DNA of 20,171 bases from RGZA01 sp964568585 (GCA_964568585.1 CAZMQI010000036.1:1-20171); one strand, 5' to 3'. Counted from the first letter of the stretch, positions 7,556-15,925 are shown. Numbers and translations are program-made. The notes: generated by a model not told the origin, from the sequence alone.

Positions 7556-9793
7556 TTAACCGTCAATGCCGCCCAAATGCTTGAATAGGATACGGAAGAA
7601 GAACGTATCACCCGATTGCACACCGGTACGTACTGTATGGTCACGCGAGAAGCTGAGATAGGTCGTAAAGCACTCATCCTGATAGGTGAGGGAGACAGCC
7701 GTCGTACGCGGACCATCGGTGATAGGTCGTAAATCATTCGTTTGGTCGAAGTTGAATGTCCAGAATTCGGTAAAGTTGCTGGTGAAACCGAATTTAAGTT
7801 CTTCTACACGATTTGAAACACCGGGAACGAAAATCGCAGGGTCGCTGTAAGTATATGTGAAGCGTGGACGGAATTGTGGCACACCGAAACTGGTATAGAT
7901 TTCGTGGCGGCGTGACGTGGCCAGGCTTTTATCAAGACGGAAGTTGTAATCCATCTTCATCCATTTGCCGGGTTCCAGTTTCAACTGCCCGACATAATCG
8001 GAAAGGGGCGCATCAAATCCGGTTCCTTTGGGGAATAACGGGTCGTCGCTAAGGCGGTAGCTTTGCCCAAATGTGAACTCACTAAACCCGCCAGAGTGAT
8101 TATAAAACCCGGTCTTAAAGCCATAGCTGCTGCGAATGCCTTGTTCCATGCTATCCGTGCCGGGATAACGGCTTAATTCAAATAGATTGGTTGTGTCGAA
8201 GTCCACGTCAAGGCTATCTTCGTTTGGTATGCGCGGGTCAAGTTTTCGTGTGGGCGATGCGCTAAGCGCAAAAATTGGCTCAACGGTGTGGGTGAATGTG
8301 TCGGCATAGCCAGCTAATGGATAACTGACCGTCACTTGCCCTTGCGGGAATAAACGGTTGGTCACATCATCATTATAAATACGGCCTGGGGTGTCGGGCG
8401 ATACCAGATTGTTCACTAGGAATGTGTCGTTACGTACAGAACCTTTCAATGTACTGACTAAACCAAGCGGCAATATATCGCGGCGTTCCCAACCAAAATC
8501 CACCCCAAGCTTTTTAACGTCCTGTCCGCTATCGCGTTTTAAGGCTACCGCTTCGCCATCGAATGACCAGCGACCGCCAAGGGTCATATTGGGTTCGCCA
8601 TATTGCGATACGCGAAAGCGCGGTAATACCAATGGCTGTTCGGGACGACCGCCAGGACGGTTATCCTGAAAATAAAACATTTCAGCAGCGCCAAATCCAC
8701 GACCTTTAAATCCTTCAAGAAACAAGCGGTTGGTGAGCACATCTTCTTTGTTTTCGTTATAGCGTGCGAGATAGTTTTTATCGGTCTGCACAGCAAAATC
8801 TGCACCCGTGCGGAAAATGTTATCAATATCAAAATGGGCATAGCCGGATAAATGTCCACGGATTTGATCAGTTTTTGTAATGCCGTCATCATCCACGCGG
8901 TCGGTTATTGCAAGCGAATGGTCAACATTAATATCGCCATGCTCATAGCGTTTACGCAGTACGCCTGCAAAGCGCATTCCGTCTTTGCCATTAAAGTTTG
9001 GTTTAGCGGTATAATCCATATCCGGCGCAATATCAAAATAGTAGGGCACGACAACTTGCGTACCCAAATCAGGGGAGTTCACATAGCGAAGGTTAAGCAA
9101 GCCTTGGCGGCGTTTAACGGTTGGATCAGGATGGGACAGATATGGCGTATACATAATGGGAAGACCCCACATCTCCAATGTCGCATCGCGGTAGATAATA
9201 TTTTTTTCAACATTGTCATGGGTAATCTTGGCCGCTTTTACCTGCCAGATGGGTGCTTTGCGTGGGTTCGATACGCATAGATTGCAGGGCGAAAACATCC
9301 CCATGCCGAACAACATGTAACGATTATCAAGGCGACGCGCATCGTTTGCGATGAACCGTGAATTATCGGTCATCAGCATGGCAACGTTTTCAGCGCTGCC
9401 ATTAGCAAAATTGGTGCTTAATGTGCTTTTCTTGGCAAAGACGACATTGTTGTCTTCAGTCATCAATGCGACATTGCCATCAGCCTTTACCACATCGATT
9501 TTCTGCTGGTATTCGACATGTTCGGCTTTGAGGATTTTTTGATTGTTGTGTATTTCAACCGCGCCGCTGGCAGTGACAATACCATTGGGGTCGTCGTTTT
9601 GAATTTCGTCGGCTGATAGCAGATACTGGTCTTTATCTTCTTCTGCTTTAGTTAGCGGTTTCGCCGTTTTTTGAGGGGTTGGTTTCACATATGGCTTAAC
9701 TTCACCATCTGCATGGGCAAGTGCAGGGAAAAGCAGACACAGCACTGAGAGCAGTAAAACCCGTTCTGTGATGTGTGAAAAATAAAACCGCAT
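7556..9793 (-). CDS. lptD: LPS-assembly outer-membrane protein LptD
   Basis: LptD, with the lipoprotein LptE, inserts lipopolysaccharide into the outer leaflet of the outer membrane. The 745-residue protein has a signal peptide (about 1-28, ending ALAHA), a disordered Lys/Pro-rich stretch, and an N-terminal beta-jellyroll (OstA/LptA-like, about 56-150; ITSA-type repeats such as ADGNVALMTEDN). The LptD linker FSPCNLCVSNPRKAPIW follows (167-183), then WGLPIMYTPYLSHPDPTVKR (209-228). The rest is a C-terminal barrel ending in FRILFKHLGG. Mature cysteines are 170, 173 and 708, a reduced set compared with the four of E. coli (31, 173, 724, 725). Here it sits after rhlE (33-base gap) rather than with the common neighbours surA, pdxA and ksgA. 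Confidence 0.95.
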   Translation of the reverse strand: MRFYFSHITERVLLLSVLCLLFPALAHADGEVKPYVKPTPQKTAKPLTKAEEDKDQYLLSADEIQNDDPNGIVTASGAVEIHNNQKILKAEHVEYQQKIDVVKADGNVALMTEDNNVVFAKKSTLSTNFANGSAENVAMLMTDNSRFIANDARRLDNRYMLFGMGMFSPCNLCVSNPRKAPIWQVKAAKITHDNVEKNIIYRDATLEMWGLPIMYTPYLSHPDPTVKRRQGLLNLRYVNSPDLGTQVVVPYYFDIAPDMDYTAKPNFNGKDGMRFAGVLRKRYEHGDINVDHSLAITDRVDDDGITKTDQIRGHLSGYAHFDIDNIFRTGADFAVQTDKNYLARYNENKEDVLTNRLFLEGFKGRGFGAAEMFYFQDNRPGGRPEQPLVLPRFRVSQYGEPNMTLGGRWSFDGEAVALKRDSGQDVKKLGVDFGWERRDILPLGLVSTLKGSVRNDTFLVNNLVSPDTPGRIYNDDVTNRLFPQGQVTVSYPLAGYADTFTHTVEPIFALSASPTRKLDPRIPNEDSLDVDFDTTNLFELSRYPGTDSMEQGIRSSYGFKTGFYNHSGGFSEFTFGQSYRLSDDPLFPKGTGFDAPLSDYVGQLKLEPGKWMKMDYNFRLDKSLATSRRHEIYTSFGVPQFRPRFTYTYSDPAIFVPGVSNRVEELKFGFTSNFTEFWTFNFDQTNDLRPITDGPRTTAVSLTYQDECFTTYLSFSRDHTVRTGVQSGDTFFFRILFKHLGGIDG

Positions 9794-9826
9794 ACCCTAA
9801 ACCCGTAAAACCTAGACGAAGGGTGA

Positions 9827-11389
9827 TTAAACGATTTTTTCCTTGGAAATCATAGGGGCAAGCGACGCCATCTTCTGACGCGACCCACGCAAAAAAGCAG
9901 GCAAATCGTCGCCAAAGCCCACTACATTTGAACCGGCGGTATTGTCGCCACGTTCTTGGCCACGGTCATTATTGCGTTCACGATTCTCGCTAAAACGACG
10001 GTTACGGTCATCGCGGCTGCGTTCGCGGCGTTGTTCCGGTCGTGCTTCGCGTTGTTCTGAACGTTGTTGGTCTTGGTTTTCGTCAAGCTGTGCTTCGCCT
10101 TGTTGGATAGGCGCATGGGTTTGTTCAGGTGCTGCTGCTTGGCGTTCCGGGCGGGGTCCTCGGTTGCGGTCGCGATTGTTATCACGGTTACGGTCACGGC
10201 CATTTCGTTCATTGCGTCCACCGCCGCGCGCTTCAAATCGCGGGTGGGATGCTTCAGAACCTTGTTCGGTCAGACCTTCAATCTTCACTTCAGGAATTTC
10301 TTTTTTAATCAAGCTGACGATGTTGGCAAGCAGTTTGTCATCATCGGATGTTACAAACGTGAATGCCTTGCCTTCCGCGCCTGCACGGCCAGTACGGCCA
10401 ATACGGTGCACATAGCTATCGGCATCGAATGGCACATCGAAATTGAATACGGCGTCAACGCCTTTGATATCCAATCCGCGCGCTGCAACATCGCTGCAAA
10501 TCAGGAATGCAATTTCACCTTTTTTGAATTTATCCAGCGCTTCGTTGCGTTTCGATTGAACCATATCACCGTGCAAGCCAGCAGCCGAAAGCCCGTGACG
10601 TTTGAGTGAGTCAACAAGGATATCGATGTCTTTCTTGCGGTTGCAGAATACAAACGCGCTTTTGAATTCATGCTGTTTCAGCAATGCACGAAGTGCTTCG
10701 CGTTTTTGCTTGAAGCCAAGGCGTACAATGGATTGTTCAACCGTAGTTGCAGTTGTCGCAGGCGCATCCACTGAAATTTGCTTAGGGTTCATTAAGAACT
10801 TGTCAGCCAGCTTCTTGATTTCAGCAGGCATCGTCGCGGAGAAGAATAAGGTCTGGCGGATTTTTGGAAGAATACCGGCAATCTTTTCAATATCGGGAAT
10901 GAAACCCATATCAAGCATGCGGTCAGCTTCATCAATTACGAAAATTTTAATATCGTGCAGCATCACATTACCGCGTTCATGCAAATCAAGCATGCGGCCT
11001 GGTGTTACAATCAGCACGTCAACGCCGCGTTCCAGCTTTTTGATTTGTTCTTCCATGCCTTGACCACCGGTCAACAATGCAACGGAAAGGTTCGAACCTT
11101 TACCATAGACGGCAAAGTTTTCAGCGACCTGCGCTGCAAGTTCTCTTGTCGGTTCCAGAATGATGGAGCGCGGCATGCGCGCTTTCGCTTTTCCGGAAGC
11201 GAGAATTTCAATCATCGGCAAGGCAAAGCCTGCGGTCTTACCCGTACCCGTTTGCGCGCAGCCGAGCACATCCCGTCCCATAAGTACGTAGGGAATGGCT
11301 AGTTCCTGGATTGGGGTGGGTTCTTTATATCCGCGCTCTTCAAGGGCAGCTAAAATCTCGGGCTTTAAGCCCAATTCACTAAATAACAA
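9827..11389 (-). CDS. rhlE: DEAD-box ATP-dependent RNA helicase, RhlE type
   Basis: All helicase motifs are present: Q motif (GYKEPTPIQ, 20-28), motif I AQTGTGKT (45-52), Ia PTRELA, II DEAD (153-156), III SAT (184-186), and VI HRIGRTGRAG (328-337). Such proteins unwind short RNA duplexes in ribosome assembly or RNA decay. After about residue 385 comes a 100-residue low-complexity tail rich in Arg, Asn, Asp and Gln. It is capped by a conserved-looking VVGFGDDLPAFLRG (489-502). The start is almost forced: an in-frame TAA lies at 11404-11402, and TTG 11389 is the first start codon after it. GAGGAA (11399-11394) is just upstream, and the resulting N terminus MLFSELGLKPEIL fits the family. A structured leader precedes it. 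lptD follows after 33 bases. Confidence 0.95.
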   Translation of the reverse strand: MLFSELGLKPEILAALEERGYKEPTPIQELAIPYVLMGRDVLGCAQTGTGKTAGFALPMIEILASGKAKARMPRSIILEPTRELAAQVAENFAVYGKGSNLSVALLTGGQGMEEQIKKLERGVDVLIVTPGRMLDLHERGNVMLHDIKIFVIDEADRMLDMGFIPDIEKIAGILPKIRQTLFFSATMPAEIKKLADKFLMNPKQISVDAPATTATTVEQSIVRLGFKQKREALRALLKQHEFKSAFVFCNRKKDIDILVDSLKRHGLSAAGLHGDMVQSKRNEALDKFKKGEIAFLICSDVAARGLDIKGVDAVFNFDVPFDADSYVHRIGRTGRAGAEGKAFTFVTSDDDKLLANIVSLIKKEIPEVKIEGLTEQGSEASHPRFEARGGGRNERNGRDRNRDNNRDRNRGPRPERQAAAPEQTHAPIQQGEAQLDENQDQQRSEQREARPEQRRERSRDDRNRRFSENRERNNDRGQERGDNTAGSNVVGFGDDLPAFLRGSRQKMASLAPMISKEKIV

Positions 11390-11411
11390 TTCTTCCTCGC
11401 ATTATTTCTTT

Positions 11412-11470
11412 AAAAGCCGCATATGGGCTTTCACATCTTTCGGCTTTTTCAGATGCAAAGTCCTTGCATC
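11412..11470 (-). promoter_or_regulatory. Two-hairpin leader region of rhlE
   Basis: Read on the minus strand, two perfect stems precede the rhlE ribosome-binding site. The first is GATGCAA/TTGCATC (11470-11464 with 11458-11452, 5-base loop). The second is AAAAGCCG/CGGCTTTT (11448-11441 with 11419-11412, 21-base loop). The second ends about 12 bases before GAGGAA. On the plus strand the second stem is followed by one extra T, so it could also act as a weak terminator there, but no plus-strand gene feeds into it. A leader that controls helicase expression (autoregulation or cold response) is an inference from position. Confidence 0.4.
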
Positions 11471-11506
11471 GCCGGATGACTTAGCATAAACCCGCCCCGT
11501 GCTTCA

Positions 11507-12235
11507 ATGCGCTTTCCAAGGAAATGGTGGATTTTTACTGTGAAACCGACGCTTGTTCTATTGCCAGGGCTGATATGCGATAAAGCGCTTTGGCAACATC
11601 AAATCAATGCCTTAGAGGCTTATGTTGACGTAATTGTTCCCGATTTAACGGGTTTCGACAATATGCCCGAATTAGCCCGAAGTGTGCTTTCTATAGCACC
11701 CGATAGCTTTGCTTTGGCGGGGCTTTCCATGGGTGGCTATGTGGCCATGGAGATTATGCGCCAAGCGCCAGCACGAGTCGCCAAGCTTGCGCTGATTGAT
11801 ACCTCCGCGCGTCCTGATACCGATGAAAGCCGCAGAAAGCGCCGTGGGCTCATTCAATTAGCGCAAAAGGGCGATTTCAAAGGCGTGACGCCACGCTTAT
11901 TGCCAATGTTGATTGCGGCATCGAGATTACAAGACGAAGAACTTACACAACTGATTATCGATATGGCTGGACGGGTAGGGATGAACGCATTCCTCAATCA
12001 GCAGAAAGCGATTTTAGGACGTATCGATAGCCGTCCGCATCTATCACTTATTGATGTGCCGACATTGATTATTTGTGGCGATCAAGATGCGCTGACCCCG
12101 CCAGAGCATGCACAGGAAATAGAAAATTATATCAAGGGTGCAGATCTGCACATCATCCCCGGTGCTGGGCATCTTGCACCATTGGAACAACCGGATGCCG
12201 TTAATCCGATTATGAAAAAATGGCTGTTGGGTTAA
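11507..12235 (+). CDS. Alpha/beta-hydrolase fold protein
   Basis: The protein shows the fold's sequence landmarks: LVLLPGLICD (oxyanion region), nucleophile elbow ALAGLSMGGYVAME with Ser in G-L-S-M-G, acid in CGDQDALTPPEH, and His in PGAGHLAPLEQPDAV. The substrate is unknown; esterase or lactonase-like activities are typical of the group. ATG 11507 gives 242 residues with the unusual N terminus MRFPRKWWIFTVKP. GTG 11540 gives VKPTLVLLPG, closer to the usual family start, with GGTGG 9 bases upstream, so the true start may be 11540. It is divergent from rhlE (117-base gap) and its stop is 5 bases from the convergent DUF4389 gene. Confidence 0.88.
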   Translation: MRFPRKWWIFTVKPTLVLLPGLICDKALWQHQINALEAYVDVIVPDLTGFDNMPELARSVLSIAPDSFALAGLSMGGYVAMEIMRQAPARVAKLALIDTSARPDTDESRRKRRGLIQLAQKGDFKGVTPRLLPMLIAASRLQDEELTQLIIDMAGRVGMNAFLNQQKAILGRIDSRPHLSLIDVPTLIICGDQDALTPPEHAQEIENYIKGADLHIIPGAGHLAPLEQPDAVNPIMKKWLLG

Positions 12236-12240
12236 AAACT

Positions 12241-12531
12241 TTATTCCTTGAACGGGAACGGCTTCGCATCCGAGGCATAAGTGATATACGCAACAAGGTC
12301 ATGCGCGTAGTCTGCAAGTTTTGCATTGAAATCCTGCAAGCTGCTCAGCGGCTTTCCAGTTAGAATGCGTGTCACGAATTGAATGACGGCAACAATGCCG
12401 GTGATGGCGAAGACGACATAGAAAATCACCATGAATAAAATCATGAAGAACAGGCGAACCCATGTGTTGGTATCCTGAACCTGACTTTTGATTTGATCTT
12501 CGATTGGATTTGGATTTTCGTGCTCAGACAT
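12241..12531 (-). CDS. DUF4389-type small membrane protein
   Basis: The protein MSEHENPNPIEDQIKSQVQD (residues 1-20) continues with NTWVRLFFMILFMVIFYVV, a long hydrophobic stretch of about 33 residues that could be one or two helices. Then come FVTRILTGKPLSSLQDFN and a C-terminal half ending SDAKPFPFKE. The W-R-L/F start, the LTGKP and the PFPF ending match the DUF4389 family as I remember it; the molecular role is unknown. ATG 12531 is chosen over the upstream in-frame start at 12576 because AGAAGG lies 8 bases upstream of it. It is divergent from nadE and convergent with the hydrolase. Confidence 0.82.
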   Translation of the reverse strand: MSEHENPNPIEDQIKSQVQDTNTWVRLFFMILFMVIFYVVFAITGIVAVIQFVTRILTGKPLSSLQDFNAKLADYAHDLVAYITYASDAKPFPFKE

Positions 12532-12669
12532 GAAACGAACCTTCTGAAGTGTGACTTTATGGGCGATTTCTAGCAAAAAAACGCCTAAACCGAAACATCA
12601 TTTTGATAAATCTGCCAAAATAGTTTTAAATACAAGGCTTAAGCTATTCCGCCGCCCAAACAGAACCTT

Positions 12670-14334
12670 ATGTCAGAACCCCTTATCATCGCGCTTGCCC
12701 AATTAAACCTCACCATCGGGGGAATTGAGGCAAATGCCGAAAAAGTCAAAGCCGCACATCATAACGCTGCCAAGCAGGGCGCGCATTTGCTGGTGACCTC
12801 GGAATTATCGCTCAGTGCCTATCCGCCGGAAGATTTAACCCTGCGCTCCGTCTATGTGCAGGCGTGTATGAAGGCGGCCGAAAGTCTTGCCGCGATTACA
12901 AAGAATTCTGCCGCATTGATTATCGGTCTGCCATGGCAAAACACTGATGGCGATAAACCGTATAACGCCGCCGCGCTGTTGATGAACGGCAAGATTGAAC
13001 AGGTCTGGTATAAGCATGACTTGCCAAATTACGGCGTGTTCGATGACAAGCGTGTGTTCACCGCAGGCGGAAAAGATGATGGCGAACCATTCCTGTTAAA
13101 CGGCGCACGTATCGGTGTAACCATATGCGAAGATATGTGGAGCAAGGAACGTGCGGCATCTCTGAAACGTCGAGGCGCACAAATTCTGGTCAGCATTAAT
13201 GCCAGCCCGTTTGAAACTGACAAACCGCTCGTGCGCCGCGCGATTATGACCGCGCGCATCAAAGAAACAGGATTGCCGATTGCCTATGTGAACCAATTGG
13301 GCGGGCAAGATGAATTGCTGTTTGATGGCGGCTCGTTCGTCATGAACGTGAAGGGTGATGAATGCGCCAATCTTGGCCAATATCAGGAAAACCTCATGCT
13401 GACCTATTGGAACAAGCAAGGGGAGCATTGGATACCAAGACAGGAAGAAGTCAAAAAACCACTTAGCGAGGATGAGAGTATTTATTCCGCGCTTGTCTTG
13501 GCGCTCCGCGATTATGTGTTAAAAAATAACTTTCCTGGTGTGCTGATTGGTATGTCCGGCGGGATTGATAGTGCGTTTGTTTCTGCGCTTGCCGTTGACG
13601 CGCTTGGCAAAGACAAAGTCATCAATGTGATGATGCCATCACCCTATACATCGAAAGACAGTTTAGAGGACGCAGCCAAAGCCAGCACCATGCTTGGCTG
13701 CGAATATAAGATTATTTCCATCGAAGAGGGCATGAAGGCCATCGGGGCAGGTGTGAAGCCGCATAGCAAAGGCTTCAATACCGACATTGCAGACCAAAAT
13801 ATTCAATCGCGTTTGCGTGGTCTTATTCTTATGACCTTATCAAATACCTATGGCCATATGGTGGTCGCAACCGGCAATAAGTCGGAAATGGCAACAGGCT
13901 ATGCGACATTGTATGGCGATATGTGCGGCGGCTTCGCGCTCATCAAAGATGTGTATAAAACCTTGGTCTTCCGCCTGTGCAAATGGCGTAATGTCAACAA
14001 ACCTGCCATTGGCCTTGGCCCACAAGGTTTTGTGATGCCAGAACGCATCATTACCCGCCCGCCAAGCGCAGAATTAAAGCCGGATCAGGTCGACCAAGAC
14101 ACCTTGCCGCCCTATGCCCAGCTGGATGACATTATTCAGTGTCTCGTGGAGCGTGAAATGAGCGTTCCTGACATCATTGGCAGAGGCCATGACGAAGCAA
14201 CAGTCACCAAAGTGCTGCGGATGATCAAGTTTTCCGAATATAAACGCCGCCAATCACCGCCGGGGGTTAAAATAACTGCCCACAGCTTTGGCCGTGAACG
14301 CCGCTATCCGCTTACCAATAAATTCTTCGGTTAA
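12670..14334 (+). CDS. nadE: Glutamine-dependent NAD+ synthetase
   Basis: This enzyme makes NAD+ from nicotinate adenine dinucleotide, ATP and glutamine in the last step of NAD biosynthesis. The N-terminal nitrilase-type glutaminase domain (about 5-250) has the catalytic triad Glu45 (SELSLSAYPPED), Lys115 (VWYKHDLPNYGVFD) and Cys153 (VTICEDMW). The C-terminal synthetase domain has the PP-loop GMSGGIDSAF (294-303) and the ATGNKSEMATGYATLYGD substrate segment. The end FGRERRYPLTNKF is also typical. Length (554) is normal for the two-domain form. It starts at ATG 12670; the stop lies within the palindrome at 14329-14348. Confidence 0.97.
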   Translation: MSEPLIIALAQLNLTIGGIEANAEKVKAAHHNAAKQGAHLLVTSELSLSAYPPEDLTLRSVYVQACMKAAESLAAITKNSAALIIGLPWQNTDGDKPYNAAALLMNGKIEQVWYKHDLPNYGVFDDKRVFTAGGKDDGEPFLLNGARIGVTICEDMWSKERAASLKRRGAQILVSINASPFETDKPLVRRAIMTARIKETGLPIAYVNQLGGQDELLFDGGSFVMNVKGDECANLGQYQENLMLTYWNKQGEHWIPRQEEVKKPLSEDESIYSALVLALRDYVLKNNFPGVLIGMSGGIDSAFVSALAVDALGKDKVINVMMPSPYTSKDSLEDAAKASTMLGCEYKIISIEEGMKAIGAGVKPHSKGFNTDIADQNIQSRLRGLILMTLSNTYGHMVVATGNKSEMATGYATLYGDMCGGFALIKDVYKTLVFRLCKWRNVNKPAIGLGPQGFVMPERIITRPPSAELKPDQVDQDTLPPYAQLDDIIQCLVEREMSVPDIIGRGHDEATVTKVLRMIKFSEYKRRQSPPGVKITAHSFGRERRYPLTNKFFG

Positions 14335-14348
14335 CGGTTTCGTTAACC
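14329..14348. promoter_or_regulatory. GGTTAACG/CGTTAACC palindrome at the nadE 3' end
   Basis: GGTTAACG (14329-14336) and CGTTAACC (14341-14348) form a perfect 8-bp inverted repeat with a GTTT loop; the nadE stop TAA is inside the left arm. No T-run follows, so it is a weak terminator candidate. The arms resemble the palindrome in the gltA/FNR region, but here the TTAA tetramers are separated by 8 bases, not 7. Further TTAA tetramers at 14363 and 14375 are also separated by 8. It could be an operator or processing structure upstream of the J-like gene. Confidence 0.4.
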
Positions 14349-14432
14349 ATAATTGGTAGCATTTAAGAAAAACTTTAAGCATACGATAGCCGACACAGTT
14401 ACTGACCAACACACATGCTTTGCGGGCATTGA

Positions 14433-15839
14433 ATGTCGGAACAACGGTCATTCTATACGATACTCGGTATCGATCCCTACGCTTCGGCGAATGACATTCA
14501 GGCTGCCTATCGTCTTGCCAAAGCAAACCGCGATTTAAGCACGACCGAAGGCTATACCGAATTCAAAATCAAGACCGAAGCATTTGAAGAGTTGCGCGAT
14601 ATACATCGCCGTGATGCATATGATGCACATTATCTGCCGCGCCGTGCCGAAGCGATTCTAGAAGTCATCCGCCTACAAGCCAGTATCCGTTTGAATGGTC
14701 CAGAGCCAGCCGATAAAGACGGTGAACTGACCAACAGTGTAGATATCACGTATAAACGCATCGCAGTTGAATATGGCGTGACGCGCGAAGAGACTAAATG
14801 GATAAGTGATGAAATCACACGGCAACATCCAACCGAAACGAAGCTGGCTGCCGACACCATGATTATGTCGTTAAGCCTTGATGACATTGTCATGGCTATT
14901 TACGCCATCCGTAATAACCGCGCCGTGGAGCAGGCGAGGGAAGCTGAACTGGCAGCAGGTAAATCACCAGCACTGGGCTTTAGAGCGGAAGCAACCAATC
15001 CCGGCGCTGCACGTCAATCTGCCCGTATTCTAAAGCATCCGATGGGTTACTCTGGTATTGCAGAAGCCAAAAATCGCGAGCTCGCCGCGCTGATTACCGA
15101 GATGTTGGAGCATCCAAAAAATTCAAATGTGCTGGAGCGATATAAGAATGAAATAGAAGCAGGGCATTTCAAATCCGAATGGGTGATTGCCCTTGCCAAG
15201 GCCAACCAGACGCCGCACCGCATCAAGAACTATACCCATGAATATCGTGCTGTGTTGGGCAATATTGCTGCTGCATTATATCAAAATCCCGCGCTCGCAT
15301 TTGCCAAAGTATTCACCGATAACATCAGCAAATATGTTTTTGATGGGCTGGCGTATTCAACCCGCACTACCGAAGAAACGCAGGCGTTTAATTTATTCGC
15401 TGCAGTTGTCACCATCAACCGTGATGCCTTTACCTATGACGAGTTTGAACGTTATTGCTTCAGAGATAACTCCCCGCAAGGCGAAGGCGGAATGTTGGTG
15501 AAGCAGGCGATTGATGTGGTTGAAGCCAGGGCTGATTTAGGTCCCGCCGCTGTAAAAGGGCTAGTACATAAGCTTTATCATAACCCGAATGGCACAGACC
15601 CCAAAGGCATGATGTATACACGCTTGCTGGACACCTTGTTGGATATGGGGATTGTTTCCCATGAATTGCTGAGTGGTCTGGAAGCAGTGAATAAACGCCG
15701 CGATAAAACCAGCGAACAAGCCAAACACGATAAGTTAGATGCTATTATCAAGGATGCTCACAAGCGCGTGGTATCCCGCCCGCTGCATATGCGTCATGCA
15801 GGGCATACCAACTCCAACGATATTTGTTTTATCGATTAA
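14433..15839 (+). CDS. J-domain-like protein without HPD motif (first of a tandem pair)
   Basis: Residues 7-64 read like a DnaJ J-domain: FYTILGIDPYASANDIQAAY (helix I and start of II) and FEELRDIHRRDAYDAHYLPR (helix III and end). However, the loop where HPD should be is ANRD. HPD is needed to stimulate DnaK ATPase, so a canonical co-chaperone role is unlikely. The next segment, LPRRAEAILEVI, recurs in the following gene as LPERRSALAEVI. The remaining 390 residues are mostly helical and soluble in appearance, with no membrane segment or signal peptide. A KLYHNP segment lies near the C-terminal part. I do not recognise the family. The start ATG 14433 is supported by the J-like N terminus; the ribosome-binding site is poor (GCGGG). 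Upstream are clustered TTAA tetramers. Confidence 0.8.
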   Translation: MSEQRSFYTILGIDPYASANDIQAAYRLAKANRDLSTTEGYTEFKIKTEAFEELRDIHRRDAYDAHYLPRRAEAILEVIRLQASIRLNGPEPADKDGELTNSVDITYKRIAVEYGVTREETKWISDEITRQHPTETKLAADTMIMSLSLDDIVMAIYAIRNNRAVEQAREAELAAGKSPALGFRAEATNPGAARQSARILKHPMGYSGIAEAKNRELAALITEMLEHPKNSNVLERYKNEIEAGHFKSEWVIALAKANQTPHRIKNYTHEYRAVLGNIAAALYQNPALAFAKVFTDNISKYVFDGLAYSTRTTEETQAFNLFAAVVTINRDAFTYDEFERYCFRDNSPQGEGGMLVKQAIDVVEARADLGPAAVKGLVHKLYHNPNGTDPKGMMYTRLLDTLLDMGIVSHELLSGLEAVNKRRDKTSEQAKHDKLDAIIKDAHKRVVSRPLHMRHAGHTNSNDICFID

Positions 15840-15890
15840 CCAACAAATCTGCGCGTTAACTTTAAACGCAAGTATAATGATGCCCCATCC

Positions 15891-15925
15891 ATTGCCTTAA
15901 TTTTGTTATTATCAGGCATGGCAAT
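15891..15925 (+). promoter_or_regulatory. Upstream region of the second J-like gene
   Basis: The 107-base gap 15840-15946 contains an exact TATAAT at 15873-15878 (without a good -35 at 17 bases). It also has ATTGCC (15891-15896) paired with GGCAAT (15920-15925) across a 23-base loop, upstream of the GAGGGAG ribosome-binding site (15932-15938). Together they hint that the second J-like gene may have its own promoter and leader, but each element is weak. Confidence 0.25.

Noticed and set aside
9942..10415. 157-codon Arg/Ser-rich plus-strand ORF
   Set aside because: Mirror image of the repetitive Arg/Asn tail of rhlE, not an independent gene.
12606..12650. TTAA pair upstream of nadE as a CtrA site
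   Set aside because: The tetramers are separated by 9 bases, outside the consensus, and without a palindrome.
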